From Paraglaciecola mesophila KMM 241 (GTDB taxonomy: Bacteria > Pseudomonadota > Gammaproteobacteria > Enterobacterales > Alteromonadaceae), in the NCBI RefSeq assembly GCF_000315015.1, contig NZ_BAEP01000041.1, forward strand, positions 1 through 64,000: a stretch of DNA of 64,000 nt, in the 5' to 3' direction. The translations under genes and the position numbers were made by a program. Positions 42,958 to 50,458 of this stretch are shown one piece after another (position 1 is the first letter of the stretch; each line of letters starts with the position of its first letter). A model generated the notes under the pieces. That model was not told where the DNA came from, ran no database searches, and was given only the letters and a program-made list of their open reading frames with translations.

Positions 42958-43950
42958 TTGAAGTATTTAGTCTGTGCCTTGTGCCTATTAGTGAGTGTGT
43001 CAGCAATTGGGGCAGAGAAAAAGCCGATTGCCGTAAAAGTGTTTATAGCCGGCATGTTTGAAATCGGTGCAAACCAAGGGGATAAAGCGGGAGAATTTCA
43101 ACATTGGTATGAGCGCTATTTTGCTGACACTCAACCAATCATGATACCCGGGGCGCTGACGCCGGTATTTTGTAATAAAAATGGCGTGTGTGGATCGGTG
43201 TTAGGTATGGGCAAAGTGGCCTCGTCATCCTCAATGCTCGCCATCGTTTTAAATAGCCAATTTGATTTCTCTCACAGTTATTTCATGATCAGTGGCGTGG
43301 GCGGAATTCCTCCTTCGCAGGGTACCATCGCGGATGTTAATTGGGGCAGTTGGTTAATCGATTACGATTTAGGTCACCGCTGGATGCCTGAAGAAGGCGA
43401 GGCAGGAGCGCCTGTATTTATGCCTAGACAAGGCTACGAAGATATTCGTCGCTATCAGCTTAACCCTGCGTTAGTCAATTTCGCGGTTTCTTTATCGAAA
43501 AATGCTCCGCTAAAAGACTCTCCTTCGGCTCAGGCGTATCGTATACGTTACCCAGAGCCGCAAGCACGACGTAAACCAGCAGTGACTGTAGGCACGCATA
43601 TCGCCGGCGATACTTTCTTTCATGGCCCAGGTTTGTCAGCTGAAGCACAATACATGAGTGAGTTATATGGCGCAGATGACTACATGATCGCAGAAATGGA
43701 AGGAGTGGCGATTGCGCAAGTACTTGCGCGCACAGTGGGCACTGACAGAATGCTCAGTTTACGGGGTGCGGTCAATTTTGACCAAGGCAATCCTAATGAA
43801 TCTACATTAGCGCATCTTGACCCTGCGCCGGGTGAGACCGCCGGAGGATTTGCCGAAACCGTGGAAAATATTGTCATAGTCGGTGGTAGCGTGGTTGATC
43901 ACATCGTCTCGCATTGGTCTGATTTTAAAGACGGTTATACAGCGAAATAG
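42958..43950 (+). CDS. Exported purine nucleoside permease (NUP) family protein
   Basis: A 330-residue protein of the NUP family (fungal purine nucleoside permease homologues; phosphorylase-like fold). I place the start at a TTG (42958) with TGGAG 8 nt upstream, because it gives a perfect signal peptide (MKYLVCALCLLVSVSAIGA, cleaved before EKK). An ATG at 42916 would put 14 polar residues in front of it. Family marks are IAVKVFIAGMFEIGANQGDKAGEFQHWYERYF, FMISGVGGIPPSQGTIADVNWGSWLIDYDLGHRW, and AEMEGVAIAQVLARTVGTDRMLSLRGAVNFDQGNP. The last part resembles nucleoside phosphorylases (MEG motif). There are no later membrane segments, so it is periplasmic and more likely a nucleoside-binding or cleaving protein than a channel. 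Confidence 0.85.
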   Translation: MKYLVCALCLLVSVSAIGAEKKPIAVKVFIAGMFEIGANQGDKAGEFQHWYERYFADTQPIMIPGALTPVFCNKNGVCGSVLGMGKVASSSSMLAIVLNSQFDFSHSYFMISGVGGIPPSQGTIADVNWGSWLIDYDLGHRWMPEEGEAGAPVFMPRQGYEDIRRYQLNPALVNFAVSLSKNAPLKDSPSAQAYRIRYPEPQARRKPAVTVGTHIAGDTFFHGPGLSAEAQYMSELYGADDYMIAEMEGVAIAQVLARTVGTDRMLSLRGAVNFDQGNPNESTLAHLDPAPGETAGGFAETVENIVIVGGSVVDHIVSHWSDFKDGYTAK

Positions 43951-44017
43951 TCTTATTTTTTGCACTTCAGTCCAAGTGTTATGTGAGTGTTGATAGTTGT
44001 CGACACTCTCCTAATCA

Positions 44018-44242
44018 TTAATCAATGGGATCTGATAGGTTAAAATCTCGAGGAGCCTGTTGGTCACATTTTTTACATTCAAGCTCCATGTTCAGATGTT
44101 GATCACGGCCTTGTTTTGTTATCACCCAAGGTCTGTTTGTCCACGGAGGATCGTGCCGTACATGCTGATGATGACCACAGCCGAGTCTCGCTACCCAATG
44201 ATCTTCTTCATCTTTTACATAACCAATAATTGGCTGCTTCAT
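44018..44242 (-). CDS. DUF3565 small zinc-ribbon-like protein
   Basis: A 74-residue protein of the DUF3565 family. It has the strongly conserved DHWVARLGCGHHQHVRHDPPWTNRPWVI core and a C-terminal ELECKKCDQQAP. The Cys/His set (C22, H24, H25, H27 and the CxxC) could bind one metal ion, but that is inference. Single gene in a 500-bp gap between the NUP gene and the SatD operon, and divergent from the latter. Confidence 0.9.
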   Translation of the reverse strand: MKQPIIGYVKDEEDHWVARLGCGHHQHVRHDPPWTNRPWVITKQGRDQHLNMELECKKCDQQAPRDFNLSDPID

Positions 44243-44335
44243 GGTTGATACTTCCTCTATATGTTACTTATGGCGCCCATTTAGCTTACCTCTTATGTTT
44301 ACCTGAAATGAATAGTTGATCGTGTTCATGGTGAC

Positions 44336-44413
44336 AACAGTCAATTTAGGTTGTAACAACGTTTAACAATCACTTTTGGTTGTTATTCATCTTAACAATC
44401 TATTTTGGTTGTT
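44336..44413. promoter_or_regulatory. Array of three operator-like dyads at exact 29-bp spacing
   Basis: AACAA-N10-TTGTT occurs perfectly at 44365-44384 and 44394-44413, and as AACAG-N10-TTGTA at 44336-44355. Starts are exactly 29 bp apart. The flanking GGTTGT is shared by all three. The array ends about 75 bp before the SatD gene, beside a possible -35/-10 (TTGCAT at 44418, TAAACT at 44442). It is most likely a multi-site operator controlling that operon or the divergent DUF3565 gene. Confidence 0.65.
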
Positions 44414-44487
44414 TTAATTGCATGATCTGGCAGATTTATCGTAAACTGATTACCTAATCGATAAAGGCTACGACTTGAGGTGCGAGT

Positions 44488-45120
44488 ATGATCGCTGTTT
44501 TAACCGGAGACCTAGTAGACTCGACGGCTATGCCTGCGAAAGATTACCAGTGTGCGGTCAATATCATGAATGATTATCTCGCCAAATGCCAAACACGATT
44601 TGCTGCAAAAGGCGAAATCTATCGTGGCGATAGCATACAGCTTATTTTCAAACAGCCACAACATGCTATGCGCGCAGCAATTGAGCTTAGAAGCCTACTT
44701 TTTAGTACTGATGCAACCCAAGCACCTTTAGGTATTACTCTGTCTGTAGGCTTGGGTGAGCAGCTTATTGACGGCAACAAACCCAGTGTCTCACAAGGTA
44801 GCGCATTTACCTTATCAGGTAGAGGATTGGACAGTACACCTAGTGGGCACATTAGCTTACACCATGAGGGTCGAGCATTTTATGATGCACTCGTGTTAGC
44901 AACGCAATTTTTAGATAACGTGTTGTATTCACACACGCAAAAACAAGCTAGGGTGCTTTTTCATTATTTAAGCATGAATTTCCCCACTCACACCCAGTTA
45001 GCCAATGCATTGTCAACCAGTCAACAAAACGTGACTAAGCATTTAGCGCGTATTGGCGCGGATTTGATTAAAGCCTATGTTGTTTTTTTTGAGGAAAAAT
45101 TAAACAAGGAAAGTGACTAA
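44488..45120 (+). CDS. SatD-family protein, cyclase-like domain plus C-terminal HTH
   Basis: A 210-residue protein of the SatD family. The N-terminal part looks like a nucleotidyl-cyclase-type fold: VLTGDLVDST (D8) and EIYRGDSIQLIF (D48) sit where class III cyclases have their two metal Asp residues, and ITLSVGLG and GSAFTLSGRGLD follow in the expected order. Catalysis cannot be claimed. Residues about 160-195 (LSMNFPTHTQLANALSTSQQNVTKHLARIG) read as a helix-turn-helix, so the protein is probably a DNA-binding regulator. Its stop shares one base with the DUF3307 start. The three dyads upstream are a plausible autoregulatory target. The ATG at 44488 has TGAGGTGCGAGT upstream. Confidence 0.82.
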   Translation: MIAVLTGDLVDSTAMPAKDYQCAVNIMNDYLAKCQTRFAAKGEIYRGDSIQLIFKQPQHAMRAAIELRSLLFSTDATQAPLGITLSVGLGEQLIDGNKPSVSQGSAFTLSGRGLDSTPSGHISLHHEGRAFYDALVLATQFLDNVLYSHTQKQARVLFHYLSMNFPTHTQLANALSTSQQNVTKHLARIGADLIKAYVVFFEEKLNKESD

Positions 45121-45839
45121 TGGCGTTATTTTTATTGATGATAGCAGCTCATATACTGGGTGATTTTTATATTCAGAAAGATAACTGGGTAACCTGTCGA
45201 AATAATCATCATTTTGCCTCATGGGGGCTGGGTAAACATGTGCTGTCACATGTTGTACTGTTAATTATTGCCATATGGTTGGCCGGTTTCTTAACTGCAC
45301 AAGGCTGGATAGCCATTGTCGTGATAGGCTTTTCACATCTGCTTATCGATGTATGGAAGTCTTATCAACCAAACAAACTAAGCTACTTCTTACTAGACCA
45401 ACTCTTTCATATCGTGATCATCGCTTTGGCCGCGCTGGCGCTTAGTGGTATTGGCTTGGCAGAGATAAAAACACAGTTATATTTGCTACTGAAAGTGAAA
45501 TATTTAGCCATAACGTGTGCCTATGTTATTGCGTGTCGGCCGGTATCGATAGCCATAACAATCGCTTTAGATAATTACACTGCACAATTAGCGGACAAAC
45601 AAACAGGTCTTGCATCTGCAGGGCGCTGGATCGGCTACATTGAAAGGTGCTTAATTATCTCGTTCGTGTTGATTGGCCAGTTTGCAGGTGTAGGCTTTTT
45701 GCTAGCAGCCAAAACGATTTTTCGATTTGGCGACTTAACAAAAGAAAAAGACATGAAGCTAACTGAGTACATGATGCTAGGCACCTTGCTGAGCTTTTCA
45801 TGTGCGTTATTACTGGGCTGGTGGGTCAATAAACTCTGA
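45120..45839 (+). CDS. DUF3307 integral membrane protein
   Basis: A 239-residue protein with about six hydrophobic segments. It starts with the family hallmark ALFLLMIAAHILGDFYIQKDNW, and continues with LGKHVLSHVVLLIIAIW and GFSHLLIDVWKSYQ, whose conserved His/Asp residues (AHxxxDF, KHxxxH, SHxxxD) near membrane faces recall metal-dependent membrane hydrolases of the YdjM/LexA-regulated type. No activity is known to me. It is translationally coupled to the SatD gene by a one-base overlap, and that pairing is common for this family, suggesting SatD senses or regulates the membrane partner. Confidence 0.85.
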   Translation: MALFLLMIAAHILGDFYIQKDNWVTCRNNHHFASWGLGKHVLSHVVLLIIAIWLAGFLTAQGWIAIVVIGFSHLLIDVWKSYQPNKLSYFLLDQLFHIVIIALAALALSGIGLAEIKTQLYLLLKVKYLAITCAYVIACRPVSIAITIALDNYTAQLADKQTGLASAGRWIGYIERCLIISFVLIGQFAGVGFLLAAKTIFRFGDLTKEKDMKLTEYMMLGTLLSFSCALLLGWWVNKL

Positions 45840-45881
45840 TACTTAGGTTACTACCCGGTCAGCGTGTTGTTACAACCATTA

Positions 45882-46181
45882 TTAAATAGTCACAGCGAAG
45901 CTGAGAAGTTTACGTTCACCTTGTTCAATACGAGTAACGCTGTGCTCGTATTTATCCGGTCTGAAGAGATAAACCCGGCCGAATAAATTGATAATGCACT
46001 TTTGACAATGAAACACACCACCCACTTTGGGCTGTTTTAACACGATATTGAATTTGTAATATTTACCCTTGGCGATTGGGTCAATGTGGGTCATGACCTT
46101 ATGTTGATTAGGGTAGGTGACTAAATAGGCTGAAAGGCGTTTAGAGCTAAACAATACCTTGTTGCGAACACGAGCGAGCAC
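45882..46181 (-). CDS. Short 2OG-Fe(II) oxygenase-like protein
   Basis: A 99-residue protein from a GTG at 46181 (GGAG five bases upstream). No ATG exists in frame between the upstream stop and the conserved region; a TTG at 46205 is the other candidate. The jelly-roll motif set is present: HID (iron ligands in KVMTHIDPIAKG), KYYKFNIVLKQPKVGGVFHC, LFRPDKYEHSVTRIEQGERKLLSFAV with the distal His and the Arg/Lys for 2-oxoglutarate. The length is short for the fold, so the N-terminal support strands are minimal or missing. It may be a compact member or a 5'-truncated gene. The substrate is unknown. Confidence 0.65.
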   Translation of the reverse strand: MLARVRNKVLFSSKRLSAYLVTYPNQHKVMTHIDPIAKGKYYKFNIVLKQPKVGGVFHCQKCIINLFGRVYLFRPDKYEHSVTRIEQGERKLLSFAVTI

Positions 46182-46273
46182 AATATCTCCGAGTTGACTT
46201 AACAAAAATTGATTATAACATAGGGTGGTAATCGTTTTTTAATATCATTAATGCTTAGCTAGATCTATTGTGA

Positions 46274-47716
46274 CTAATTCATTTTATGAACACGCACGCA
46301 ATTTTTACCAGCGTGCTTAGCTTCATACAATGCGTCATCCGCGACTTTTACCATTCTCTCCAGGGAGCGAGCTTTCACGGCATAGGTAACACCAAAGCTG
46401 GCTGAAATCGCCAAATCAGCTTCATCCTGCAGTGTAATCTGATGAGCAGCAATTAGAGTGCAGGTGCGCTGGGCAATCGCTTGAGCCGTCTCAAGTTTTG
46501 TCGCGGGCAATAAAATAACAAACTCTTCGCCGCCCCAGCGGGCTATCGCATCATGCTCACGTAACTCACTTTGCAGTAAAACCGCGAATTCAACCAACAC
46601 TTTATCGCCTACGTTATGCCCACGGGAATCATTAATACGTTTAAAATTGTCCACATCGACCATAATCAAACTGGCTTCTTGATTGGCTCTGACTGTTTTG
46701 TCAAAACGCCATTGCACATATTCACGATTATGTAATTGAGTAAGGGGATCAAGCTGATGTTTTTTAGCCGATTCGCGCTCAAAAAAACGAATAATGACGT
46801 GAGCTGTCACAAAAACCACAAAAATAATCAACAATACAAACGAGGTATGGCTGGTGTATGCATCGGTGCTGGCGCTCTTACGCGATGATAGGGGCGTAAG
46901 AAGGTAGAGCTTCCAGTGCAAGGCTTTAAGGTCTATTTGGGCGATGAGATTAATATAATCAGGGGTCTTAACGATGATATTATTCAAGCTTGGCAGTAAT
47001 TTTTGTTCTGCAGTCAATGCTTGAAACCAAGATAGCTGCTCGACTGACAGAATACGTTTTCCGTCGGCTAGTAGGTTAGGGTCTGATGCCAGTACAACAT
47101 CTTGATTGTTATCCACAAACACGAAATCGTAACCGAAAGCATCTTTGTAGCTATCAAATGCGTCCAGGAACGTTTTTAAGCGTTTACCCACCCCAATAAA
47201 CCCAAGAAATGCACCCTGATCATTGAATACTTTCACATCAAAATAAATGTGAATATCTTGTCTGTTACCTAATGCTGCCGCCACATTGTGAGTCTGCTCC
47301 TTAATGCGAAAATACCATTCAACTTCGCCTTCTTTTAGGTCTAATGTGCTGCCATTGGCGTTGTATTGTTTGCGGCTGTTTTCACTGGCAACGAAAAAGT
47401 CCATGTTGTAGTCCATGGACATACGCTTAACTAAATCGAGTAACGCCTTGTCATCGATGGTCTGAGCATTCATTAATCGGCGCAACGTTTGGGTATTGGC
47501 AAGTATTTGTGCAGTGTGCAGCGGCTTAACCAACTCCTGCGTCACTAAATCAAAAGCAGGGGACATGGATTGTTGCTGTAGTCGGCTTTGTTCTTCTACC
47601 GAGTCAGATAACGTTAAGTAACCGCTAATCGCTACAGCAATCGCCATAACAAATAACATAATGGGCACTTTGAACCCGATACTGAGTAAATTACTACGCT
47701 GGGGGGTGCTCAACAC
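46274..47716 (-). CDS. Membrane diguanylate cyclase with Cache-type sensor and GGDEF domain
   Basis: A 480-residue protein from a GTG start. TM1 is at about 16-35, and the periplasmic region 36-285 has Cache-like features (FFVASENSRKQYNANGSTLDLKEGEVEWYFRIKEQ, IYFDVKVFNDQGAFLGFIGVGKRL, FVFVDNNQDVVLASDP). TM2 is at about 289-311, and the GGDEF domain covers 320-480. The active site is GGEEF (395-399), with the RxxD inhibitory site R386-D389 intact, so it should make c-di-GMP and be subject to product inhibition. Single on its strand, 116 bp downstream of the glycosyltransferase gene; a separate promoter is likely. Confidence 0.93.
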   Translation of the reverse strand: MLSTPQRSNLLSIGFKVPIMLFVMAIAVAISGYLTLSDSVEEQSRLQQQSMSPAFDLVTQELVKPLHTAQILANTQTLRRLMNAQTIDDKALLDLVKRMSMDYNMDFFVASENSRKQYNANGSTLDLKEGEVEWYFRIKEQTHNVAAALGNRQDIHIYFDVKVFNDQGAFLGFIGVGKRLKTFLDAFDSYKDAFGYDFVFVDNNQDVVLASDPNLLADGKRILSVEQLSWFQALTAEQKLLPSLNNIIVKTPDYINLIAQIDLKALHWKLYLLTPLSSRKSASTDAYTSHTSFVLLIIFVVFVTAHVIIRFFERESAKKHQLDPLTQLHNREYVQWRFDKTVRANQEASLIMVDVDNFKRINDSRGHNVGDKVLVEFAVLLQSELREHDAIARWGGEEFVILLPATKLETAQAIAQRTCTLIAAHQITLQDEADLAISASFGVTYAVKARSLERMVKVADDALYEAKHAGKNCVRVHKMN

Positions 47717-47832
47717 TAAATTCCGATATGTTCAAAAACGATTAATCTTACTTAGTTTAGTGAATGAAATATATACCATTTTAGTGTTAATTTCTGTATG
47801 AAAAGCAATCGATAGTGCCACGCGAAATTGCT

Positions 47833-49092
47833 TTATTTATGATCCTTTGAATTATCAATTGAACGATTTTTTGCTTCAATCCATTGGGCCATATATTGGG
47901 TACTTTTATGGTGATGATGCTGCAACATGCTCCCTGTGAAGTTCTTTAACCTGTGGGCTGATAATGTGCGCTTGGTTTCAATGATATGTGAAATTAAAGC
48001 CGGGCCGATGGTTCGTTTATCGAACCCAAGTAGTGCTTGTTGAATGTGTTGTTGGCCCCTTTGCCATAGCCCTTCGTCTTGATACAAAGCCACCGCTTTT
48101 TGCGCGAACTCTTTCGCGTTGTTCGCAATCGCACCAGGCCACAGCGCTTCATCACACATGCCTTCAGCACCGATGGTTGTGGTTACGCTAGGCGTATTAC
48201 ACAGCATAGCTTCTGCCAATTTACCCTTGATGCCGGCACCAAACCTTAAGGGAGCTAAGCACACCTTGGCATTAGCCATGACCGCTTTAGCATCTTGTGC
48301 CCAACCTTTAATATGAAACCCCTGTTTAGGGTTATGCAATTGGGTTGCTTTAGGGGGCGGGTAAGCCCCGTAAATATGCAGCTCAGCTGTGGGTAGCGCT
48401 TGTCGTATCAAGGGCCAAATTTCGGATTTTAGCCACAGTACGGCGTTCCAATTTGGTTCATGGCGAAAATTACCAATGCTGACAAAGTGCTGGCGCTGTG
48501 AAAAAGACAGGCTGGGGTATCCTTGTTTTATGTCTTCAACATCAAGCATAAACGGACAGTGATATAGCAGGTATGGTGGCACATCAAAGGTTTTTTGCAG
48601 CAAAGTATGCTCAACACTTGATATAATTAAACTGAGATCGCAGCGGTATATAGAAGCGACTTCACGTAAAGCCAAATCGCCTTTAAGGTCACTTTCAGTC
48701 ATGTCTTTGTTTTGCTTAAATGCGCGGTGACGTGCGTCGCGTAAACTATGCATATCTTCGGTATCAAGCAGGCGAAGTGCATTTGGGCAATGCTTAGCAA
48801 CACGCCAACCGAACTGTTCTTCTAACATAAAACGGTCAAACACCACCACATCTGGTGCTTGGCTCAAAATAAAATCATCAAAACTGCTGCAGTTAAGAGC
48901 AATACTGTGTTCGCTTATACCAAGTTCAGTGAGATTGACTTTATGCTCACCTTGAACTGCCGGGCTTGCAAAACTAACAGACCAACCTTGCTGCATAAAA
49001 AGTGTCAGCAGGCTCATCATATGTTGACCTGCGGCTGAAGAATTAGGCTCCGGCCAAACATAGCCTATAACTAAAACACGTTGAATTAACAT
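47833..49092 (-). CDS. GT4-type glycosyltransferase
   Basis: A 419-residue GT-B glycosyltransferase. The start at 49092 gives MLIQRVLVIGYVWPEPNSSAAGQHMMSLLTLF, a typical N-terminal Rossmann start, and lies four bases after the upstream cyclase stop. The C-terminal half has HFVSIGNFRHEPNWNAVLWL, GFHIKGWAQDA, VCLAPLRFGAGIKGKLAEAMLCNTPSVTTTIGAEGM (donor-binding E-rich loop) and SHIIE. Likely cytoplasmic, using a nucleotide-sugar donor. The acceptor is unknown. Its tight coupling to a diguanylate cyclase gene suggests a c-di-GMP-linked surface polysaccharide or glycosylation function. The His-rich tail (QHHHHKS) is notable. Confidence 0.88.
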   Translation of the reverse strand: MLIQRVLVIGYVWPEPNSSAAGQHMMSLLTLFMQQGWSVSFASPAVQGEHKVNLTELGISEHSIALNCSSFDDFILSQAPDVVVFDRFMLEEQFGWRVAKHCPNALRLLDTEDMHSLRDARHRAFKQNKDMTESDLKGDLALREVASIYRCDLSLIISSVEHTLLQKTFDVPPYLLYHCPFMLDVEDIKQGYPSLSFSQRQHFVSIGNFRHEPNWNAVLWLKSEIWPLIRQALPTAELHIYGAYPPPKATQLHNPKQGFHIKGWAQDAKAVMANAKVCLAPLRFGAGIKGKLAEAMLCNTPSVTTTIGAEGMCDEALWPGAIANNAKEFAQKAVALYQDEGLWQRGQQHIQQALLGFDKRTIGPALISHIIETKRTLSAHRLKNFTGSMLQHHHHKSTQYMAQWIEAKNRSIDNSKDHK

Positions 49093-49096
49093 AAAA

Positions 49097-50371
49097 TTAC
49101 TCAGGTTGTTTTGCCAATTGAACGCAATTACGTCCTGCTTTTTTAGCGGCATAGAGGGCAACATCCGCTTGTTTCATGATATCGCTAAATTGGCTGAACT
49201 GACTGCTTCGCTTGGCGACACCAAAACTGGCAGTGATTTTAACGGTTTTTCCTTGGCTAATTTTTGCAGCAGAGCCTTTCGCTGAAACGGGTTTCGGGCG
49301 TTTCTTTGGTCGAGGCTTATTCCGCAAGGCGATAGGGTAATCAGCGATCATTTGGCGTATTTGTTCCACAAAGGGCAGCGCTTGTTGGGGTGTTTTACGG
49401 GGGAAAATTAAGACGAACTCTTCGCCGCCAAAGCGAAACGCTTTGCCACCACCGCCCACTTTGTTTAAGCGACTGGCGACTAATCTAAGGACTTCGTCAC
49501 CGACATCATGGCCATAGGTATCGTTAAATTTTTTGAAGTGGTCGATATCAGCCATCACCACCACATATTTTCGCCCCAGCGTATTGACGTATTGCATTAA
49601 TGCTCGTCGTGAGGGGATAGCCGTAAGCTCATCCTTGAAAGCCATATTAAAGCTGTCTTTTAGCATGGCGTATAAAAAGCTGGTGGCTAAGACCAACGCC
49701 AATACGTTGTGTAATTCAAACGCTGCATAAGCGGGCATCATTGCGACAAGCACCACCGCGAGAAGTAATGCGCCATGATTATTATCTGAGATCATAATAA
49801 AACGCACAAAGCATAATATCAGGGTAAATATCACTATTAACCACTCAAATGGCGAGTACAAGGCGTTTAAACGTGGGTCAATGTGATTGGCGAACGAATA
49901 GATCGGGCTTAGGCTATTTTGGGTAACCGCAGGAATGTACTCCAGCACCAAATAGCTGCCGATGGCGACGACACAAATCTTCGCCAAGGTGATAACCAAG
50001 TTGTGAGCAGAAAACCCACTGTCTTTAGCGCAACTCAAATAACCGAGTATGACCAAGAATATTAGCGGTAGATAGCGGTTAAACGCCGATGAAAGGGCTA
50101 TTTCTCCATGGGTAAAAAACAGTAATATAGCCAGTAAAATGCAGACCCAAAATAATCTGCTGCGACCAAATTGAAGCGCGATCACCGCTGAAATTGAAAG
50201 AGACAAATATCCAATCCAGGGCAGAGGAACAAACCAGTCCAGTAACAAGGCACGTTGTGCCTCAACAAAATAAACAACGAGTACTAGTAGCGCTGCATAT
50301 ACGAATAGGTGTTTAAAAATGTTGTACAAATAGGTCAAAGTGTCCGGCCCGAACTTGGCATAAAGGGGCAT
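49097..50371 (-). CDS. Multi-pass membrane diguanylate cyclase (GGDEF)
   Basis: A 424-residue protein. About eight hydrophobic segments fill residues 15-240, an integral membrane sensor with no large periplasmic loop, followed by a GGDEF domain (about 246-424) with GGEEF at 315-319 and the DELTAIPSRRALM lead-in. The I-site RxxD is replaced by a glycine run (KVGGGGKAF), so product feedback is probably lost. A lysine/proline-rich insert (NKPRPKKRPKPVSAKGSAAK, about 344-364) interrupts the domain and is unusual. Its stop lies four bases before the glycosyltransferase start, so the two form an operon. It is divergent from the panE-like gene. Confidence 0.9.
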   Translation of the reverse strand: MPLYAKFGPDTLTYLYNIFKHLFVYAALLVLVVYFVEAQRALLLDWFVPLPWIGYLSLSISAVIALQFGRSRLFWVCILLAILLFFTHGEIALSSAFNRYLPLIFLVILGYLSCAKDSGFSAHNLVITLAKICVVAIGSYLVLEYIPAVTQNSLSPIYSFANHIDPRLNALYSPFEWLIVIFTLILCFVRFIMISDNNHGALLLAVVLVAMMPAYAAFELHNVLALVLATSFLYAMLKDSFNMAFKDELTAIPSRRALMQYVNTLGRKYVVVMADIDHFKKFNDTYGHDVGDEVLRLVASRLNKVGGGGKAFRFGGEEFVLIFPRKTPQQALPFVEQIRQMIADYPIALRNKPRPKKRPKPVSAKGSAAKISQGKTVKITASFGVAKRSSQFSQFSDIMKQADVALYAAKKAGRNCVQLAKQPE

Positions 50372-50458
50372 TGTATGAAATTTTTGTTTGTTCTATAAGT
50401 GTATGTGTTAATTTGCAGCAAATTAAATGAATATTATCAATCTGTTAAAAGGAGCCGT

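Noticed and set aside
44336-44413. CRISPR array
   Set aside because: Three short dyads with a 29-bp period lack repeats of CRISPR length and variable spacers, and no cas genes are near; an operator array fits better.
47988-48316. Two plus-strand frames inside the glycosyltransferase gene
   Set aside because: They are antisense shadows of conserved glycosyltransferase motifs, with no ribosome site.
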